Positions 30,178 through 39,653 of a stretch of 64,000 nt of DNA are shown in pieces. The notes beneath the pieces were generated by a model, which saw only the letters and a program-made list of their open reading frames with translations, was not told the DNA's origin and made no database searches. Source of the stretch: Haemophilus parainfluenzae (lineage in GTDB: Bacteria; Pseudomonadota; Gammaproteobacteria; Enterobacterales; Pasteurellaceae); contig NZ_UGHY01000002.1 of assembly GCF_900450995.1 (NCBI RefSeq), positions 1,793,001-1,857,000 on the forward strand, in the 5' to 3' direction. Position 1 is the first letter of the stretch. Each line of letters opens with the position of its first letter. The position numbers and the translations under genes were made by a program.

Positions 30178-31608
30178 ATGAATTATTTTCCACTTTTTGC
30201 TGATTTAATTGGTCGCCCGGTACTTGTCGTCGGAGGTGGTTCAGTGGCTGCTCGTAAAATTGAGTTATTGCTCAAAGCGAATGCTCAGGTCCGTATTGTT
30301 GCTCGCCAATTAAATGAGGAATTAAGCGAGCTTGAACGTCAAAATAAAGTACTATGGATTGCGAAAGAATTTAATGCCGAACAAATGAGAACGGTGATGT
30401 TAGTGATCGCAGCAACAAATGATGAGATATTAAATCACCGTATTTTCCATTTAGCCGAAAGTCAACATAAATTAGTTAATGTGGTGGATGATCAACCTCA
30501 TTGTAGCTTTATCTTCCCTTCTATTATTGATCGTAATCCGATCCAAATTGCGATTTCGAGTGGTGGTAAAGCACCAGTTTTGGCTCGGTTATTACGAGAA
30601 AAATTAGAAGCCTTATTACCGCAACATTTGGGCAAAATTGCAGAAATTTCCGGTAAATGGCGGGATCAAGTGAAAGCAAAATTGACATCGGTCACCGAAC
30701 GTCGCCGTTTTTGGGAAAAAATGTTTAGCGGACGTTTTGCAAGTCTCGTTAAAAATCAACAAGATGCTCAATCTGAAGAGGAATTGGCTGAGCAACTAGA
30801 AAATAACTATCAAGGTGGTTTTGTTTCTTTAGTTGGTGCCGGTCCTGGCGATGCTGGATTACTAACTCTTAACGGTTTACAAGAAATTCAACAAGCTGAT
30901 GTGGTGCTTTACGATGCACTGGTTTCTGATGAGATTCTTTCTTTGATTCGTCGTGATGCAGAACGTATTTTTGTGGGAAAACGTGCCAATGGTCGTTCTG
31001 TCGCACAAGAAGAAACCAACCAATTGTTATTAACCCTTGCTCAACAAGGCAAGCGAGTTGTTCGTTTAAAAGGTGGTGATCCTTTCGTTTTTGGACGCGG
31101 TGGCGAAGAGTTAGAAGTGTTAGCTCAACATCAAATTCCATTTTCTGTTATACCAGGTATCACCGCGGGCATTGGCGCAACAGCCTATGCAGGCATTCCA
31201 TTAACCCACAGAGATTATGCACAAAGTGCAATTTTTGTGACCGGCCATCGTAAAGCCGATGCCTCTGATATTGAATGGCAAACCTTAGCAAGAAGTCATC
31301 AAACCTTAGTTATTTATATGGGGACGTTAAAAGCGCAAGTCATTGCTGAACGTTTACAACAGTATGATCGAGCTGCGAATACGCCTGTTGCGATTATCAG
31401 CCAAGGCACTCAACTTACTCAAAAAACAGCGATTGGTACACTCGAAAATTTAGCTGAATTAGCAGAAAAAGCAGCGACGCCAGCCTTAATTATAGTGGGT
31501 GAAGTGGTGAAATTACACGAACAATTAGCGTGGTTTGGCGAAGAAAAACAACGTCAAAAACAACCGCACTTTACCCTAGAAAGTTTAACTATTGGTCAAG
31601 TGGCATAA
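30178..31608 (+). CDS. cysG: Siroheme synthase CysG (fused trifunctional enzyme)
   Basis: 476 residues from the ATG at 30178 (AGGAG 8 bp upstream). The N-terminal third is the precorrin-2 dehydrogenase/ferrochelatase with NAD motif [18 protein letters not shown]. The C-terminal two thirds is uroporphyrinogen III methyltransferase: [27 protein letters not shown] [29 protein letters not shown] and [20 protein letters not shown]. It makes the siroheme needed by CysI. It lies in the cys run, 11 bp after the binding-protein gene and 10 bp before cysH. Confidence 0.96.
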   Translation: MNYFPLFADLIGRPVLVVGGGSVAARKIELLLKANAQVRIVARQLNEELSELERQNKVLWIAKEFNAEQMRTVMLVIAATNDEILNHRIFHLAESQHKLVNVVDDQPHCSFIFPSIIDRNPIQIAISSGGKAPVLARLLREKLEALLPQHLGKIAEISGKWRDQVKAKLTSVTERRRFWEKMFSGRFASLVKNQQDAQSEEELAEQLENNYQGGFVSLVGAGPGDAGLLTLNGLQEIQQADVVLYDALVSDEILSLIRRDAERIFVGKRANGRSVAQEETNQLLLTLAQQGKRVVRLKGGDPFVFGRGGEELEVLAQHQIPFSVIPGITAGIGATAYAGIPLTHRDYAQSAIFVTGHRKADASDIEWQTLARSHQTLVIYMGTLKAQVIAERLQQYDRAANTPVAIISQGTQLTQKTAIGTLENLAELAEKAATPALIIVGEVVKLHEQLAWFGEEKQRQKQPHFTLESLTIGQVA

Positions 31609-31618
31609 GGAGTGGATG

Positions 31619-32353
31619 ATGAGTTTATTTAAACCGACTTTTTGGCAAATTCCACTTGTTAGCCTTGATGTTAAAGATCGCTTGGCAGAAAAAACAGTCA
31701 CATTGCAGCAACGTTTACATCAAATTGCTGATAGCCATAAGGATGCACGCTTTGCTAGCAGTTTAGCTGTGGAAGATATGGTAATTACTGATGTGATTGC
31801 CCGTGAGCAGTTGAATATAGGAGTATTTACCTTAGATACAGGCCTTCTGCATCAAGAAACTTTGGATTTATTGGATAACTTAGCGAAAACCTATCCACAT
31901 TTGCATATTGCACGTTTTCATCCAATTGCCCCTGATGCAGCTCGCTATGTGGCAGAAAATGGCAAGTTCGCTTTTTATGAAGGCATCGAGTTGCGTCGAG
32001 AATGTTGCCATATCCGTAAAATCGAACCTTTAAACCGCGCATTGCAAGGGGCTGATGCGTGGCTGACCGGCCAACGTCGTGAACAATCGGCCACTCGTAC
32101 TGAGCTGCCGTTTGCCGAGCAGGATAAGGCACGTGGTATTGATAAATACAACCCTATTTTTGATTGGTCTGAAACAGATGTGTGGGCTTATATCTTAGCC
32201 AACAATGTGCCTTATAACGCTCTTTATCATCAAGGGTTTCCAAGCATTGGCTGCGATCCTTGTACCCGCCAAGTTAAACAGGGCGAAGATATTCGCGCCG
32301 GCCGCTGGTGGTGGGAGAGTAAAGATAGTAAGGAATGTGGATTACATAAGTAG
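31619..32353 (+). CDS. cysH: Assimilatory adenylyl-sulfate (APS) reductase CysH with [4Fe-4S] motif
   Basis: 244 residues from the second of two adjacent ATGs (AAGGAG 6 bp upstream). It reduces activated sulfate to sulfite with thioredoxin. Cysteines of the APS-type enzyme are present: CC at 129-130 in RRECCHIRK, C212 and C215 in SIGCDPCTR, and catalytic C240 in ECGLH. E. coli-type PAPS reductases lack the four cluster cysteines, so this enzyme should use APS directly. This fits the absence of cysC from the locus. The PP-loop-like SSLAVEDMVI is near residue 47. Confidence 0.93.
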   Translation: MSLFKPTFWQIPLVSLDVKDRLAEKTVTLQQRLHQIADSHKDARFASSLAVEDMVITDVIAREQLNIGVFTLDTGLLHQETLDLLDNLAKTYPHLHIARFHPIAPDAARYVAENGKFAFYEGIELRRECCHIRKIEPLNRALQGADAWLTGQRREQSATRTELPFAEQDKARGIDKYNPIFDWSETDVWAYILANNVPYNALYHQGFPSIGCDPCTRQVKQGEDIRAGRWWWESKDSKECGLHK

Positions 32354-32373
32354 AAAAATATAGGAAGAAAAAC

Positions 32374-33297
32374 ATGACAAAAACCGAACTCAACAACCAA
32401 CATCTAGACTGGCTCGAAGCAGAGTCGATTCATATTATCCGTGAAGTCGTCGCAGAATGTGAGAACCCGGCGTTGCTCTTTTCCGGAGGGAAGGATTCTG
32501 TGGTATTGCTGGCATTAGCCCGTAAAGCATTTCAGTTAGGCGATCGTCCGGTACATTTACCGTTTCCATTGGTGCATATTGATACTGGTCATAATTATCC
32601 GGAAGTGATCCAATTTCGAGATGAGCAAGTGGCAAAACTTAATGCGCGCTTAGTCGTTGGACATGTGGAAGATTCTATTGCCAAAGGTACGGTAGTATTG
32701 CGTAAAGAAACCGATTCGCGTAATGCGGCACAGGCGGTTACTTTATTAGAAACCATTGCAGATAATGGATTTGATGCCTTGATGGGCGGTGCACGCCGTG
32801 ATGAGGAAAAAGCCCGTGCAAAAGAACGAATTTTCTCGTTTCGTGATGAGTTTGGCCAATGGGATCCTAAGGCACAACGTCCGGAATTATGGTCTTTGTA
32901 CAATGCTAAATTGCATAAAGGCGAAAATATGCGGGTGTTTCCAATTTCTAACTGGACGGAATTAGACATTTGGCAATATATCGCTCGTGAGAATTTGGAA
33001 TTGCCTCCGATCTATTACAGCCATAAACGAGAAGTTGTACGTCGTAAAGGTTTGTTAGTGCCAGTGACGCCATTAACACCTAAATTGCCGAATGAAGTCA
33101 GCGAAGTATTAGATGTTCGTTTCCGTACTGTGGGTGATATTAGCTGTACCTGTCCAGTAGCGAGCACTGCATCAACACCATTAGAAATTATTGAAGAAAC
33201 CGCTATTGCCGACATTTCCGAACGCAGTGCCACTCGTCTAGACGACCAAGCCAGTGAAGCCGCCATGGAGAAACGGAAAAAAGAGGGATATTTCTAG
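32374..33297 (+). CDS. cysD: Sulfate adenylyltransferase subunit 2
   Basis: 307 residues. CysD transfers AMP from ATP to sulfate, forming APS, driven by GTP hydrolysis in CysN. The PP-loop LLFSGGKDSVVLLAL lies at about residues 35-49. Also typical are GGARRDEEKARAKERIFSFR and the C-terminal ERSATRLDDQASEAAMEKRK. It is 21 bp after cysH. The palindromic repeat lies between it and cysN, which normally follow one another directly. Confidence 0.96.
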   Translation: MTKTELNNQHLDWLEAESIHIIREVVAECENPALLFSGGKDSVVLLALARKAFQLGDRPVHLPFPLVHIDTGHNYPEVIQFRDEQVAKLNARLVVGHVEDSIAKGTVVLRKETDSRNAAQAVTLLETIADNGFDALMGGARRDEEKARAKERIFSFRDEFGQWDPKAQRPELWSLYNAKLHKGENMRVFPISNWTELDIWQYIARENLELPPIYYSHKREVVRRKGLLVPVTPLTPKLPNEVSEVLDVRFRTVGDISCTCPVASTASTPLEIIEETAIADISERSATRLDDQASEAAMEKRKKEGYF

Positions 33298-33302
33298 TAT
33301 TT

Positions 33303-33330
33303 CTACTTTCTTGCTTGTGTAAGAAAGTAG
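33303..33330 (+). repeat. Hairpin at the start of the cysD-cysN spacer
   Basis: CTACTTTCTT and AAGAAAGTAG form a perfect 10-bp stem around GCTTGTGT, 6 bp after the cysD stop. It is AT-rich with no T-tract and adjoins the larger palindrome; the two may be one repeat unit. Confidence 0.6.
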
Positions 33331-33341
33331 CAAAGAACACA

Positions 33342-33466
33342 CCCCAATTAAATCGCTCCTCTTCACTTTTTTTCAATTTTCTTAACGAAAAATTTGTAAA
33401 CTCGCTACGCTCGAACAGTACAAATTTTTCTAAAAATTGAAAGTCGCTCAGGCGATTTATATGGGG
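33342..33466. repeat. Large imperfect palindromic repeat (MITE-like) between cysD and cysN
   Basis: A 125-bp nested inverted repeat. Outer arms are CCCCAATTAAATCGC and GCGATTTATATGGGG, middle arms TTTCAATTTT (33371-33380) and AAAATTGAAA (33433-33442), inner arms GAAAAATTTGTA (33387-33398) and TACAAATTTTTC (33419-33430). It has no coding sequence. The structure suits a non-autonomous palindromic element or REP-like repeat of Pasteurellaceae; only one copy is in the window. Its place inside a cysD-cysN pair means RNA from it would fold within the operon message. Confidence 0.65.
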
Positions 33467-33524
33467 CCATTATTCGAAGATGACGAAATATAAAAGAATA
33501 ATTAACAGAATATAAGGAAGAAAT

Positions 33525-34808
33525 ATGACACAACATTCAACTCCACTTCGTTTTATTACTGCCGGTAGTGTAGATGACGGGAAAAGCACCTTAATCGGCC
33601 GCTTACTTTACGATAGCAAAGCGTTATTAACCGACCAAATTAAAACTCTTAATGCAGGAAAAGAGAAAGGCAATAAAGAAGCCATTGATTTTTCTATTTT
33701 GACAGATGGTTTGGAAGCAGAACGTGAACAGGGCATTACCATTGATGTGGCGTATCGCTATTTCTCTACGGCAAAACGTAAATTCATCATTGCCGATACC
33801 CCAGGACATGAACAATACACACGTAACATGGTGACAGGGGCAAGTACGGCATCAGCAGCAATCGTCTTAATCGATGCTTCTCAACTGAATTTTGATGAGG
33901 AACCGTTACAACTCTTACCACAAACTAAACGTCATTCAGCAATTTTACGTCAATTAAATTGCCCGCACATTTTAGTGGCAGTAAATAAAATGGATTTATT
34001 GGATTACAACGAAGAAAAATTCAATGCCATTGTGGAGGCGTATCGTCAATTGGCAGCACAACTTGGTTTAAAAGATGTACATTTTGTACCAGTATCTGCA
34101 TTGCTTGGCGATAACCTGGTATATGCAAGTGAAAGCACCCCTTGGTATCAAGGCGAACCTTTACTCACCATTTTAGAAAATTTACCAAGTGTGGATGAGG
34201 TGAGTCATTCCAATGCTGATTTCTATTTCCCGGTGCAATTAGTCGTGCGTCAGGATGCAGATAAAGCCGATGATTTCCGCGGTTATCAAGGGCGAATTGA
34301 GAGCGGTTCCGTGCAACTGGGACAGACTATTCGAATTGAACCGAATGGATTAACCGCTAAAGTGACTGAGATTATTACGCCAAAAGGTGAGGTGACACAG
34401 GCGGTGGCCGGGGAAGTGATTACCTTACGTTTAGATCGCGATATTGATATTTCCCGTGGTGATTTATTTGTGGATGAAAGTTCACCACTTACACCCAAAA
34501 AGCAACTTGAAGCCACAATTTGTTGGTTTGATGAACGCCCATTAAATACCGCCCGTAAATATTTACTTAAACATGGTACGCAAACCGTATTTGCCAAAAT
34601 CAGTGAAATTGAAAGTGTGTTAAACGTTCATACACTCGAACAAGAAAGTGGTGCTACAGCCTTAAAGATGAATGATATTGCTAGCGTGCGTTTAAGTTTA
34701 CAGAAACCGATTGTTGCCACAACTTACGAAGAAAATATTGCTGGTGGCGCTTTTATTTTAGTTGATGAAGCAACTTATAACACAGTAGCAGCCGGTATGG
34801 TTCTCTAA
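33525..34808 (+). CDS. cysN: Sulfate adenylyltransferase subunit 1 (GTPase)
   Basis: 427 residues, an EF-Tu-like GTPase that drives APS formation by CysD. G1 is GSVDDGKSTLIGRLL (residues about 13-27), G3 DTPGHEQYTRNMVTGAS, G4 NKMD. Beta-barrel domains follow, with FPVQLVVRQD and GYQGRIESGSV. It ends without the CysC kinase domain found fused in some species, and it is shorter than E. coli CysN (475). No cysC lies near. The start has AAGGAAG upstream. Confidence 0.96.
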   Translation: MTQHSTPLRFITAGSVDDGKSTLIGRLLYDSKALLTDQIKTLNAGKEKGNKEAIDFSILTDGLEAEREQGITIDVAYRYFSTAKRKFIIADTPGHEQYTRNMVTGASTASAAIVLIDASQLNFDEEPLQLLPQTKRHSAILRQLNCPHILVAVNKMDLLDYNEEKFNAIVEAYRQLAAQLGLKDVHFVPVSALLGDNLVYASESTPWYQGEPLLTILENLPSVDEVSHSNADFYFPVQLVVRQDADKADDFRGYQGRIESGSVQLGQTIRIEPNGLTAKVTEIITPKGEVTQAVAGEVITLRLDRDIDISRGDLFVDESSPLTPKKQLEATICWFDERPLNTARKYLLKHGTQTVFAKISEIESVLNVHTLEQESGATALKMNDIASVRLSLQKPIVATTYEENIAGGAFILVDEATYNTVAAGMVL

Positions 34809-34865
34809 CTCGCGCTTTCTTAATATGAATTTACTGATATTACTCATTTTCTTGTGGGGAAACTT

Positions 34866-36659
34866 ATGCAACACAACAATCCATTACCAACAGAAATATT
34901 GAATCTCTTACCAACGCTAACGCCTCTTCAATTGGCATGGCTTTCCGGTTATGCATGGTCGCAAGCTTCCGGTGTAGAACAACAGGCCACAGGGCAACAT
35001 TTGACAGCAAATTTGACCGCACTTTCGGCAGAACCTTTTTCAATTACTGTGCTTTCAGGTTCACAAACCGGCAATGCTAAATCGGTGGCGGATAAAGTTG
35101 CCGCAGAGCTTACTGAAGCTGGTATTGCTGTGAAACGTGTCGCTTTAAAAGATTACAAAGCGAAAACCATTGCTGATGAAAAATACTTGCTTTTAGTGAC
35201 GTCTACGCAAGGTGAAGGCGAGCCACCAGAAGAAGGTGTGGTATTGCATAAGTTATTAAACGGTAAAAAAGCACCAAAACTCACCGACCTGCAATTTGCA
35301 GTGTTAGGATTAGGGGATAGTTCTTATCCAAATTTCTGCCAAGCAGGCAAGGATTTTGATCAGCGTTTTGCCGAATTAGGCGCGACGCGTTTATTTGAGC
35401 GAGTGGATGCCGATTTAGATTACATTGCAACCGCGGAACAATGGATCCGAGATATTGTGGCTATCGTAAAAGAAAAGGCAGCGCAGGCTTCACCGGTTGT
35501 ACAAAGTATTGGTACAGCTACAACCGCACCAGTAGCCAAGGAAAGCCAATACAATAAAGCGAATCCATTTCCTGCAACGTTAATCACTAACCAGAAAATT
35601 ACTGGTCGTCAGTCTGATAAAGATGTTCGTCATTTAGAGTTTGATTTAGCCGGCTCAGATCTTCATTACCAAGCGGGGGATGCACTCGGTGTATGGTTTG
35701 ACAATGATCCTAAGTTAGTGGATGAAATTTTATCGCTCGCGCAGATTGATCCTACTACAGAAGTGACAATTGAGGGAAAAACGCAAACTATTTCGACCGC
35801 ACTTTTATCGCATTTAGAGCTTACTCAAAACACACCGGCTTTTGTGAAAGGCTATGCAGCTTTGGCGAATAACGAACAGTTAAATGATTTGGTTGCGGAT
35901 AATCAAGCATTGCAAAAATTGGTTCAACGTACACCGATTGTGGATGTCTTACATAAATTTCCTGCAAAATTAACCGCGGAACAACTGGTTTCATTATTGC
36001 GTCCTTTAACGCCTCGTTTGTATTCCATTTCATCTTCTTCTGTAGAGGTTGGGGAAGAAGTGCATCTAACTGTTGGCGTGGTACGTTTTGAACATGAAGG
36101 TCGAGCACGCAGTGGCGCAGCTTCAAGCTTTTTAGCGGATCGCGTAGAAGAAGATGGTGCTGTGCGTGTATTTGTAGAACATAACGATAATTTCCGCCTA
36201 CCAAATGACACGGCTAAGCCAATTATTATGGTGGGCTCCGGTACCGGCGTGGCACCATTCCGTGCCTTTATGCAGCAACGCGTAGCCGATGAGGCAAGTG
36301 GTAAAAACTGGCTAATTTTTGGTAATCCACATTTTGCCAGCGATTTCCTGTATCAAACCGAATGGCAACAATTTGCCAAAGAGGGGTTCTTACATAAATA
36401 CGATTTTGCTTGGTCACGCGATCAAGAGAAGAAAATCTATGTGCAAGATAAAATTCGTGAAAATTCGACCGCACTTTGGCAATGGTTACAAGAAGGCGCT
36501 TATTTTTATGTCTGTGGTGATGCATCAAAAATGGCAAAAGATGTGGAACAAGCATTACTCGAAGTCATTGCTAAAGAAGGCAATTTAAGTCCTGATGAAG
36601 CAGAAGATTATTTAAATGAACTACGTGAAGAAAAACGTTATCAACGTGATGTGTACTAG
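34866..36659 (+). CDS. cysJ: Sulfite reductase flavoprotein (alpha) subunit
   Basis: 597 residues from the ATG at 34866 (GGGGAAAC upstream). It passes electrons from NADPH through FAD and FMN to CysI. It has an N-terminal flavodoxin domain ([29 protein letters not shown]), a central FAD domain with [10 protein letters not shown], and a C-terminal NADPH domain ([35 protein letters not shown]) ending in the typical RYQRDVY. It is followed by cysI after 17 bp. Confidence 0.96.
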   Translation: MQHNNPLPTEILNLLPTLTPLQLAWLSGYAWSQASGVEQQATGQHLTANLTALSAEPFSITVLSGSQTGNAKSVADKVAAELTEAGIAVKRVALKDYKAKTIADEKYLLLVTSTQGEGEPPEEGVVLHKLLNGKKAPKLTDLQFAVLGLGDSSYPNFCQAGKDFDQRFAELGATRLFERVDADLDYIATAEQWIRDIVAIVKEKAAQASPVVQSIGTATTAPVAKESQYNKANPFPATLITNQKITGRQSDKDVRHLEFDLAGSDLHYQAGDALGVWFDNDPKLVDEILSLAQIDPTTEVTIEGKTQTISTALLSHLELTQNTPAFVKGYAALANNEQLNDLVADNQALQKLVQRTPIVDVLHKFPAKLTAEQLVSLLRPLTPRLYSISSSSVEVGEEVHLTVGVVRFEHEGRARSGAASSFLADRVEEDGAVRVFVEHNDNFRLPNDTAKPIIMVGSGTGVAPFRAFMQQRVADEASGKNWLIFGNPHFASDFLYQTEWQQFAKEGFLHKYDFAWSRDQEKKIYVQDKIRENSTALWQWLQEGAYFYVCGDASKMAKDVEQALLEVIAKEGNLSPDEAEDYLNELREEKRYQRDVY

Positions 36660-36676
36660 ATTTGTGGGGTGAAAAA

Positions 36677-38443
36677 ATGACAGAGCAAAACAAACAAAAA
36701 GGCTTAGAGTGGCAAGAAAAACCGCTTTCTGACAATGAACGCTTAAAAACCGACAGTAACTTTTTACGTGGTACCATTTTAGATGATTTAGAGGATTCCT
36801 TAACCGGTGGTTTCCGTGGGGATAACTTTCAATTAATCCGTTTCCACGGTATGTATGAACAAGACGATCGTGATATTCGCGCCGAACGTGCAGAGGAAAA
36901 ACTCGAACCGTTAAAATTTATGTTGTTACGTTGCCGTTTACCGGGTGGAATCATCAAACCATTTCAATGGATTGAATTGGATAAATTTGCCCGTGAACAT
37001 AGTTATTATCGTTCGATTCGTTTGACCAATCGTCAAACTTTCCAATATCATGGTGTGCCGAAAAGCCAATTACAAACCATGCATCGTTTATTGCATAGTC
37101 TGGGATTAGACTCGATTGCTACGGCTTCTGATATGAACCGTAACGTGTTATGTACTTCTAATCCAATTGAATCAAAATTACATCAGCAGGCATATGAATA
37201 TGCGAAGAAAATTTCAGAACATCTGTTACCACGTACACGAGGTTATTTAGATGTATGGATTGATGGTAAGAAAGTCCAAAGTAGTGATGATTTTTTCCAG
37301 GAAGAACCGATTCTCGGTAAAACTTATTTGCCACGTAAATTTAAAACAGCCGTGGTGATTCCACCACTCAATGATGTGGATTGTTACGGGAATGACTTAG
37401 ATTTTGTCGCCATTGCAGACGAGAGCGACAATTTAGTTGGCTTTAATGTCTTGGCAGGCGGTGGCTTATCCCTTGAACATGGCAACACCAAAACCTATCC
37501 GCATATTTCCCTTGAACTGGGTTATGTGCCGTTGGAATACACTTTAAAAGCAGCGGAAGCCGTGGTGACGACCCAACGAGATTTTGGTAACCGTAGCGAT
37601 CGTAAAAATGCACGTAGTCGTTATACCATTCAAAACATGGGATTAGATAATTTCCGCGCCGAAGTCGAACGTCGTATGGGGATTCCATTTGAACCGATTC
37701 GTCCGTTTAAATTTACTGAACGCGGCGATCGTATTGGTTGGGTAAAAGGCATCGATAACAACTGGCATTTGACCCTGTTTATCGAAAGCGGCCGTTTGGT
37801 GGATAACGATGAGAAAAAATTACTGAGTGGCGTGTTGGATATTGCCAAAATTCATAAGGGCGATTTTCGTATTACCGCCAACCAAAATCTGATCGTGGCA
37901 AATGTAGCAGAAGAGGATAAAGCACAAATTGAGCAAATTGCGCGTGATTACGGTTTGATTCGTGATGATGTGAGTAAATTACGTGAAAACGCTATGTCCT
38001 GCGTTTCTTTCCCAACTTGTCCATTGGCGATGGCAGAATCAGAGCGAATTCTTCCAAGCTTTATTGATGAACTGGATAAAGTGATGGCGAAACATCACGT
38101 AGCTGATGATTATATCGTTACACGTATTACTGGTTGCCCAAATGGTTGTGGTCGCGCGATGTTAGCGGAAATTGGTTTAGTGGGTAAAGCAATCGGTCGT
38201 TACAATTTGCATATCGGTGGGGATCGTGAAGGTGTGCGTATTCCACGTCTTTACAAAGAAAATATCATGATTCCCGAAATTATCAGTGAACTTGATACTC
38301 TGATTGGCCGCTGGGCAAGTGAGCGTCATGAAAACGAAGGATTTGGTGATTTTACAATTCGTGCGGGCATTATCAAACCAGTAGTAAATGCACCGGTTGA
38401 TTTCTGGGATGACTCAAAAGTGATTATTAAATCAGCGGCTTAA
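36677..38443 (+). CDS. cysI: Sulfite reductase hemoprotein (beta) subunit
   Basis: 588 residues from the ATG at 36677; a TTG five codons earlier is less likely. It reduces sulfite to sulfide with six electrons on siroheme coupled to a [4Fe-4S] cluster. The cluster and siroheme cysteines are in [19 protein letters not shown] and [16 protein letters not shown]. Other family blocks are [24 protein letters not shown] and [10 protein letters not shown]. It is the last gene of the rightward cys run; two hairpins follow. Confidence 0.97.
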   Translation: MTEQNKQKGLEWQEKPLSDNERLKTDSNFLRGTILDDLEDSLTGGFRGDNFQLIRFHGMYEQDDRDIRAERAEEKLEPLKFMLLRCRLPGGIIKPFQWIELDKFAREHSYYRSIRLTNRQTFQYHGVPKSQLQTMHRLLHSLGLDSIATASDMNRNVLCTSNPIESKLHQQAYEYAKKISEHLLPRTRGYLDVWIDGKKVQSSDDFFQEEPILGKTYLPRKFKTAVVIPPLNDVDCYGNDLDFVAIADESDNLVGFNVLAGGGLSLEHGNTKTYPHISLELGYVPLEYTLKAAEAVVTTQRDFGNRSDRKNARSRYTIQNMGLDNFRAEVERRMGIPFEPIRPFKFTERGDRIGWVKGIDNNWHLTLFIESGRLVDNDEKKLLSGVLDIAKIHKGDFRITANQNLIVANVAEEDKAQIEQIARDYGLIRDDVSKLRENAMSCVSFPTCPLAMAESERILPSFIDELDKVMAKHHVADDYIVTRITGCPNGCGRAMLAEIGLVGKAIGRYNLHIGGDREGVRIPRLYKENIMIPEIISELDTLIGRWASERHENEGFGDFTIRAGIIKPVVNAPVDFWDDSKVIIKSAA

Positions 38444-38450
38444 TGCGCAA

Positions 38451-38480
38451 AAGTGTGGTTAATTTTGACCGTACTTTTAG
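38451..38480 (+). terminator. Degenerate USS dyad after cysI
   Basis: AAAAGTGTGGTTAATTTT and GACCGTACTTTT: an inverted USS pair in which both cores have a single change (GTGTGGT, ACCGTAC). It still folds. It shows the same layout as the IS target sites but has lost the perfect core. Confidence 0.6.
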
Positions 38481-38490
38481 CTGAGAGAAT

Positions 38491-38528
38491 AAAAAACCTT
38501 AGGTTTTAGCCTAAGGTTTTTGTTTTTT
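38491..38528 (+). terminator. Strong terminator between cysI and fur, probably bidirectional
   Basis: AAAAAACCTTAGG and CCTAAGGTTTTT pair around TTTTAG, followed by TGTTTTTT; T/A runs flank both sides, so it can serve both cysI and the leftward fur. Confidence 0.9.
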
Positions 38529-38536
38529 AGCAAGAA

Positions 38537-38971
38537 TTATTTTTTCTCTTCACATTTGTTGATATCGCTACATTTACCGTAGAGGTATAAACTGTGTGCT
38601 TTTAATTTGATACCATGTTGTTCACTGATTTCTTTTTGACGTTGTTCGATAATATTATCAGTAAACTCAAATACTTTACCGCAATCTTCACAGATAATGT
38701 GATCATGGTGTTCTGTTGGTGCAAGTTCAAAAACAGACTTATTCCCTTCAAAATTATGACGAATTAAGATATGCGCTTCATCAAATTGGTTAAGTACACG
38801 ATATACGGTTGCAAGGCCAATATCACTGCCTTGCTCTAACAAGATTTTATATACTTCTTCAGCTGAGAAATGCTCATGTTTATGCTCTTGCATTAATGCA
38901 AGGATAGTGAGCCGAGGTTCAGTAATTTTTAATCCTGCCTTTTTGAGTAATTTGATGTTTTCTTCAGACAT
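38537..38971 (-). CDS. fur: Ferric uptake regulator Fur
   Basis: 144 residues. An Fe2+-dependent repressor of iron genes. The N-terminal winged helix has EPRLTILALMQEH and GLATVYRVLNQFDEA (recognition helix). Metal sites are HHDHIICEDCGKVFEF, with a CxxC pair, and a C-terminal second pair in GKCSDINKCEE. It lies downstream of fldA in the same direction, the same arrangement as in E. coli and H. influenzae. Confidence 0.97.
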   Translation of the reverse strand: MSEENIKLLKKAGLKITEPRLTILALMQEHKHEHFSAEEVYKILLEQGSDIGLATVYRVLNQFDEAHILIRHNFEGNKSVFELAPTEHHDHIICEDCGKVFEFTDNIIEQRQKEISEQHGIKLKAHSLYLYGKCSDINKCEEKK

Positions 38972-39004
38972 AATGTTCCCTTAAATTTGCTAAATTAGAG
39001 ATGG

Positions 39005-39529
39005 TTAAGCTAATTCTGCTAAACACATTTCATCGTAGATTTGTTTCGTCCATTTCTCGACGCGTTCTGCAGTGAGTTCGGGTTGACGATCTTCATCAAT
39101 ACATAAACCGATAAAGTTTCCATCATCTAATAGTGCCTTTGATGATTCAAAGGTATAACCATCTGTTGGCCAGTTTCCTACAATAATTGCACCGTGTGGT
39201 TCAACAATATCACGAACTGTACCGATCGCATCGCAGAAATAATCAGCGTAGTCTTCCTGATCACCACAGCCAAAAATACCCACTAATTTGTCAGTAAAAT
39301 CAATTTCTTCTAGGGTTGGGAAAAAATCATCCCAGTCAGCTTGAGCTTCACCGTAATACCAAGTTGGAATGCCGAAAAGTAAAAAATCATAACCTTCGAT
39401 ATCTTCTTTCGTGCTTTTTGCTATGTCACGAATATCAACTAACTCATTGCCTAATTGTTTTTGAATCATTTTTGCAATGTTTTCTGTATTACCCGTGTCA
39501 CTACCATAAAATAAACCGACAACTGCCAT
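39005..39529 (-). CDS. fldA: Flavodoxin FldA
   Basis: 174 residues. A small FMN electron carrier that replaces ferredoxin in iron shortage. The FMN phosphate loop GLFYGSDTGNTENIAK is at residues 5-20, with isoalloxazine loops around GIPTWYYGEAQ and FGCGDQEDYADYF. The next gene, fur, is 33 bp downstream, a conserved pair that may be autoregulated. GGAAAG precedes the ATG. Confidence 0.96.
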   Translation of the reverse strand: MAVVGLFYGSDTGNTENIAKMIQKQLGNELVDIRDIAKSTKEDIEGYDFLLFGIPTWYYGEAQADWDDFFPTLEEIDFTDKLVGIFGCGDQEDYADYFCDAIGTVRDIVEPHGAIIVGNWPTDGYTFESSKALLDDGNFIGLCIDEDRQPELTAERVEKWTKQIYDEMCLAELA

Positions 39530-39620
39530 CGTTCTTTCCTTTTGAAATATAATTAGTTAATAAATAAAGATGAGAGACTAAAACCCTACAATTTGTGCGA
39601 ACTATACCATAAATGAATTC

Positions 39621-39646
39621 TCATTTGAATAGAATAATTCTCATTT
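39621..39646 (-). promoter_or_regulatory. Possible Fur box upstream of fldA-fur
   Basis: TCATTTGAATAGAATAATTC followed by TCATTT contains AGAATAATTCTC, resembling the Fur half-site pair around GAGAATTATTCT. A similar AATTCTCATTT unit repeats just to the left (39617-39627) and AATTCTTATTT to the right, so up to three half-site-like repeats are present. The region is 90-120 bp upstream of fldA. Binding is inferred from the sequence only. Confidence 0.45.
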
Positions 39647-39653
39647 AAAACGA

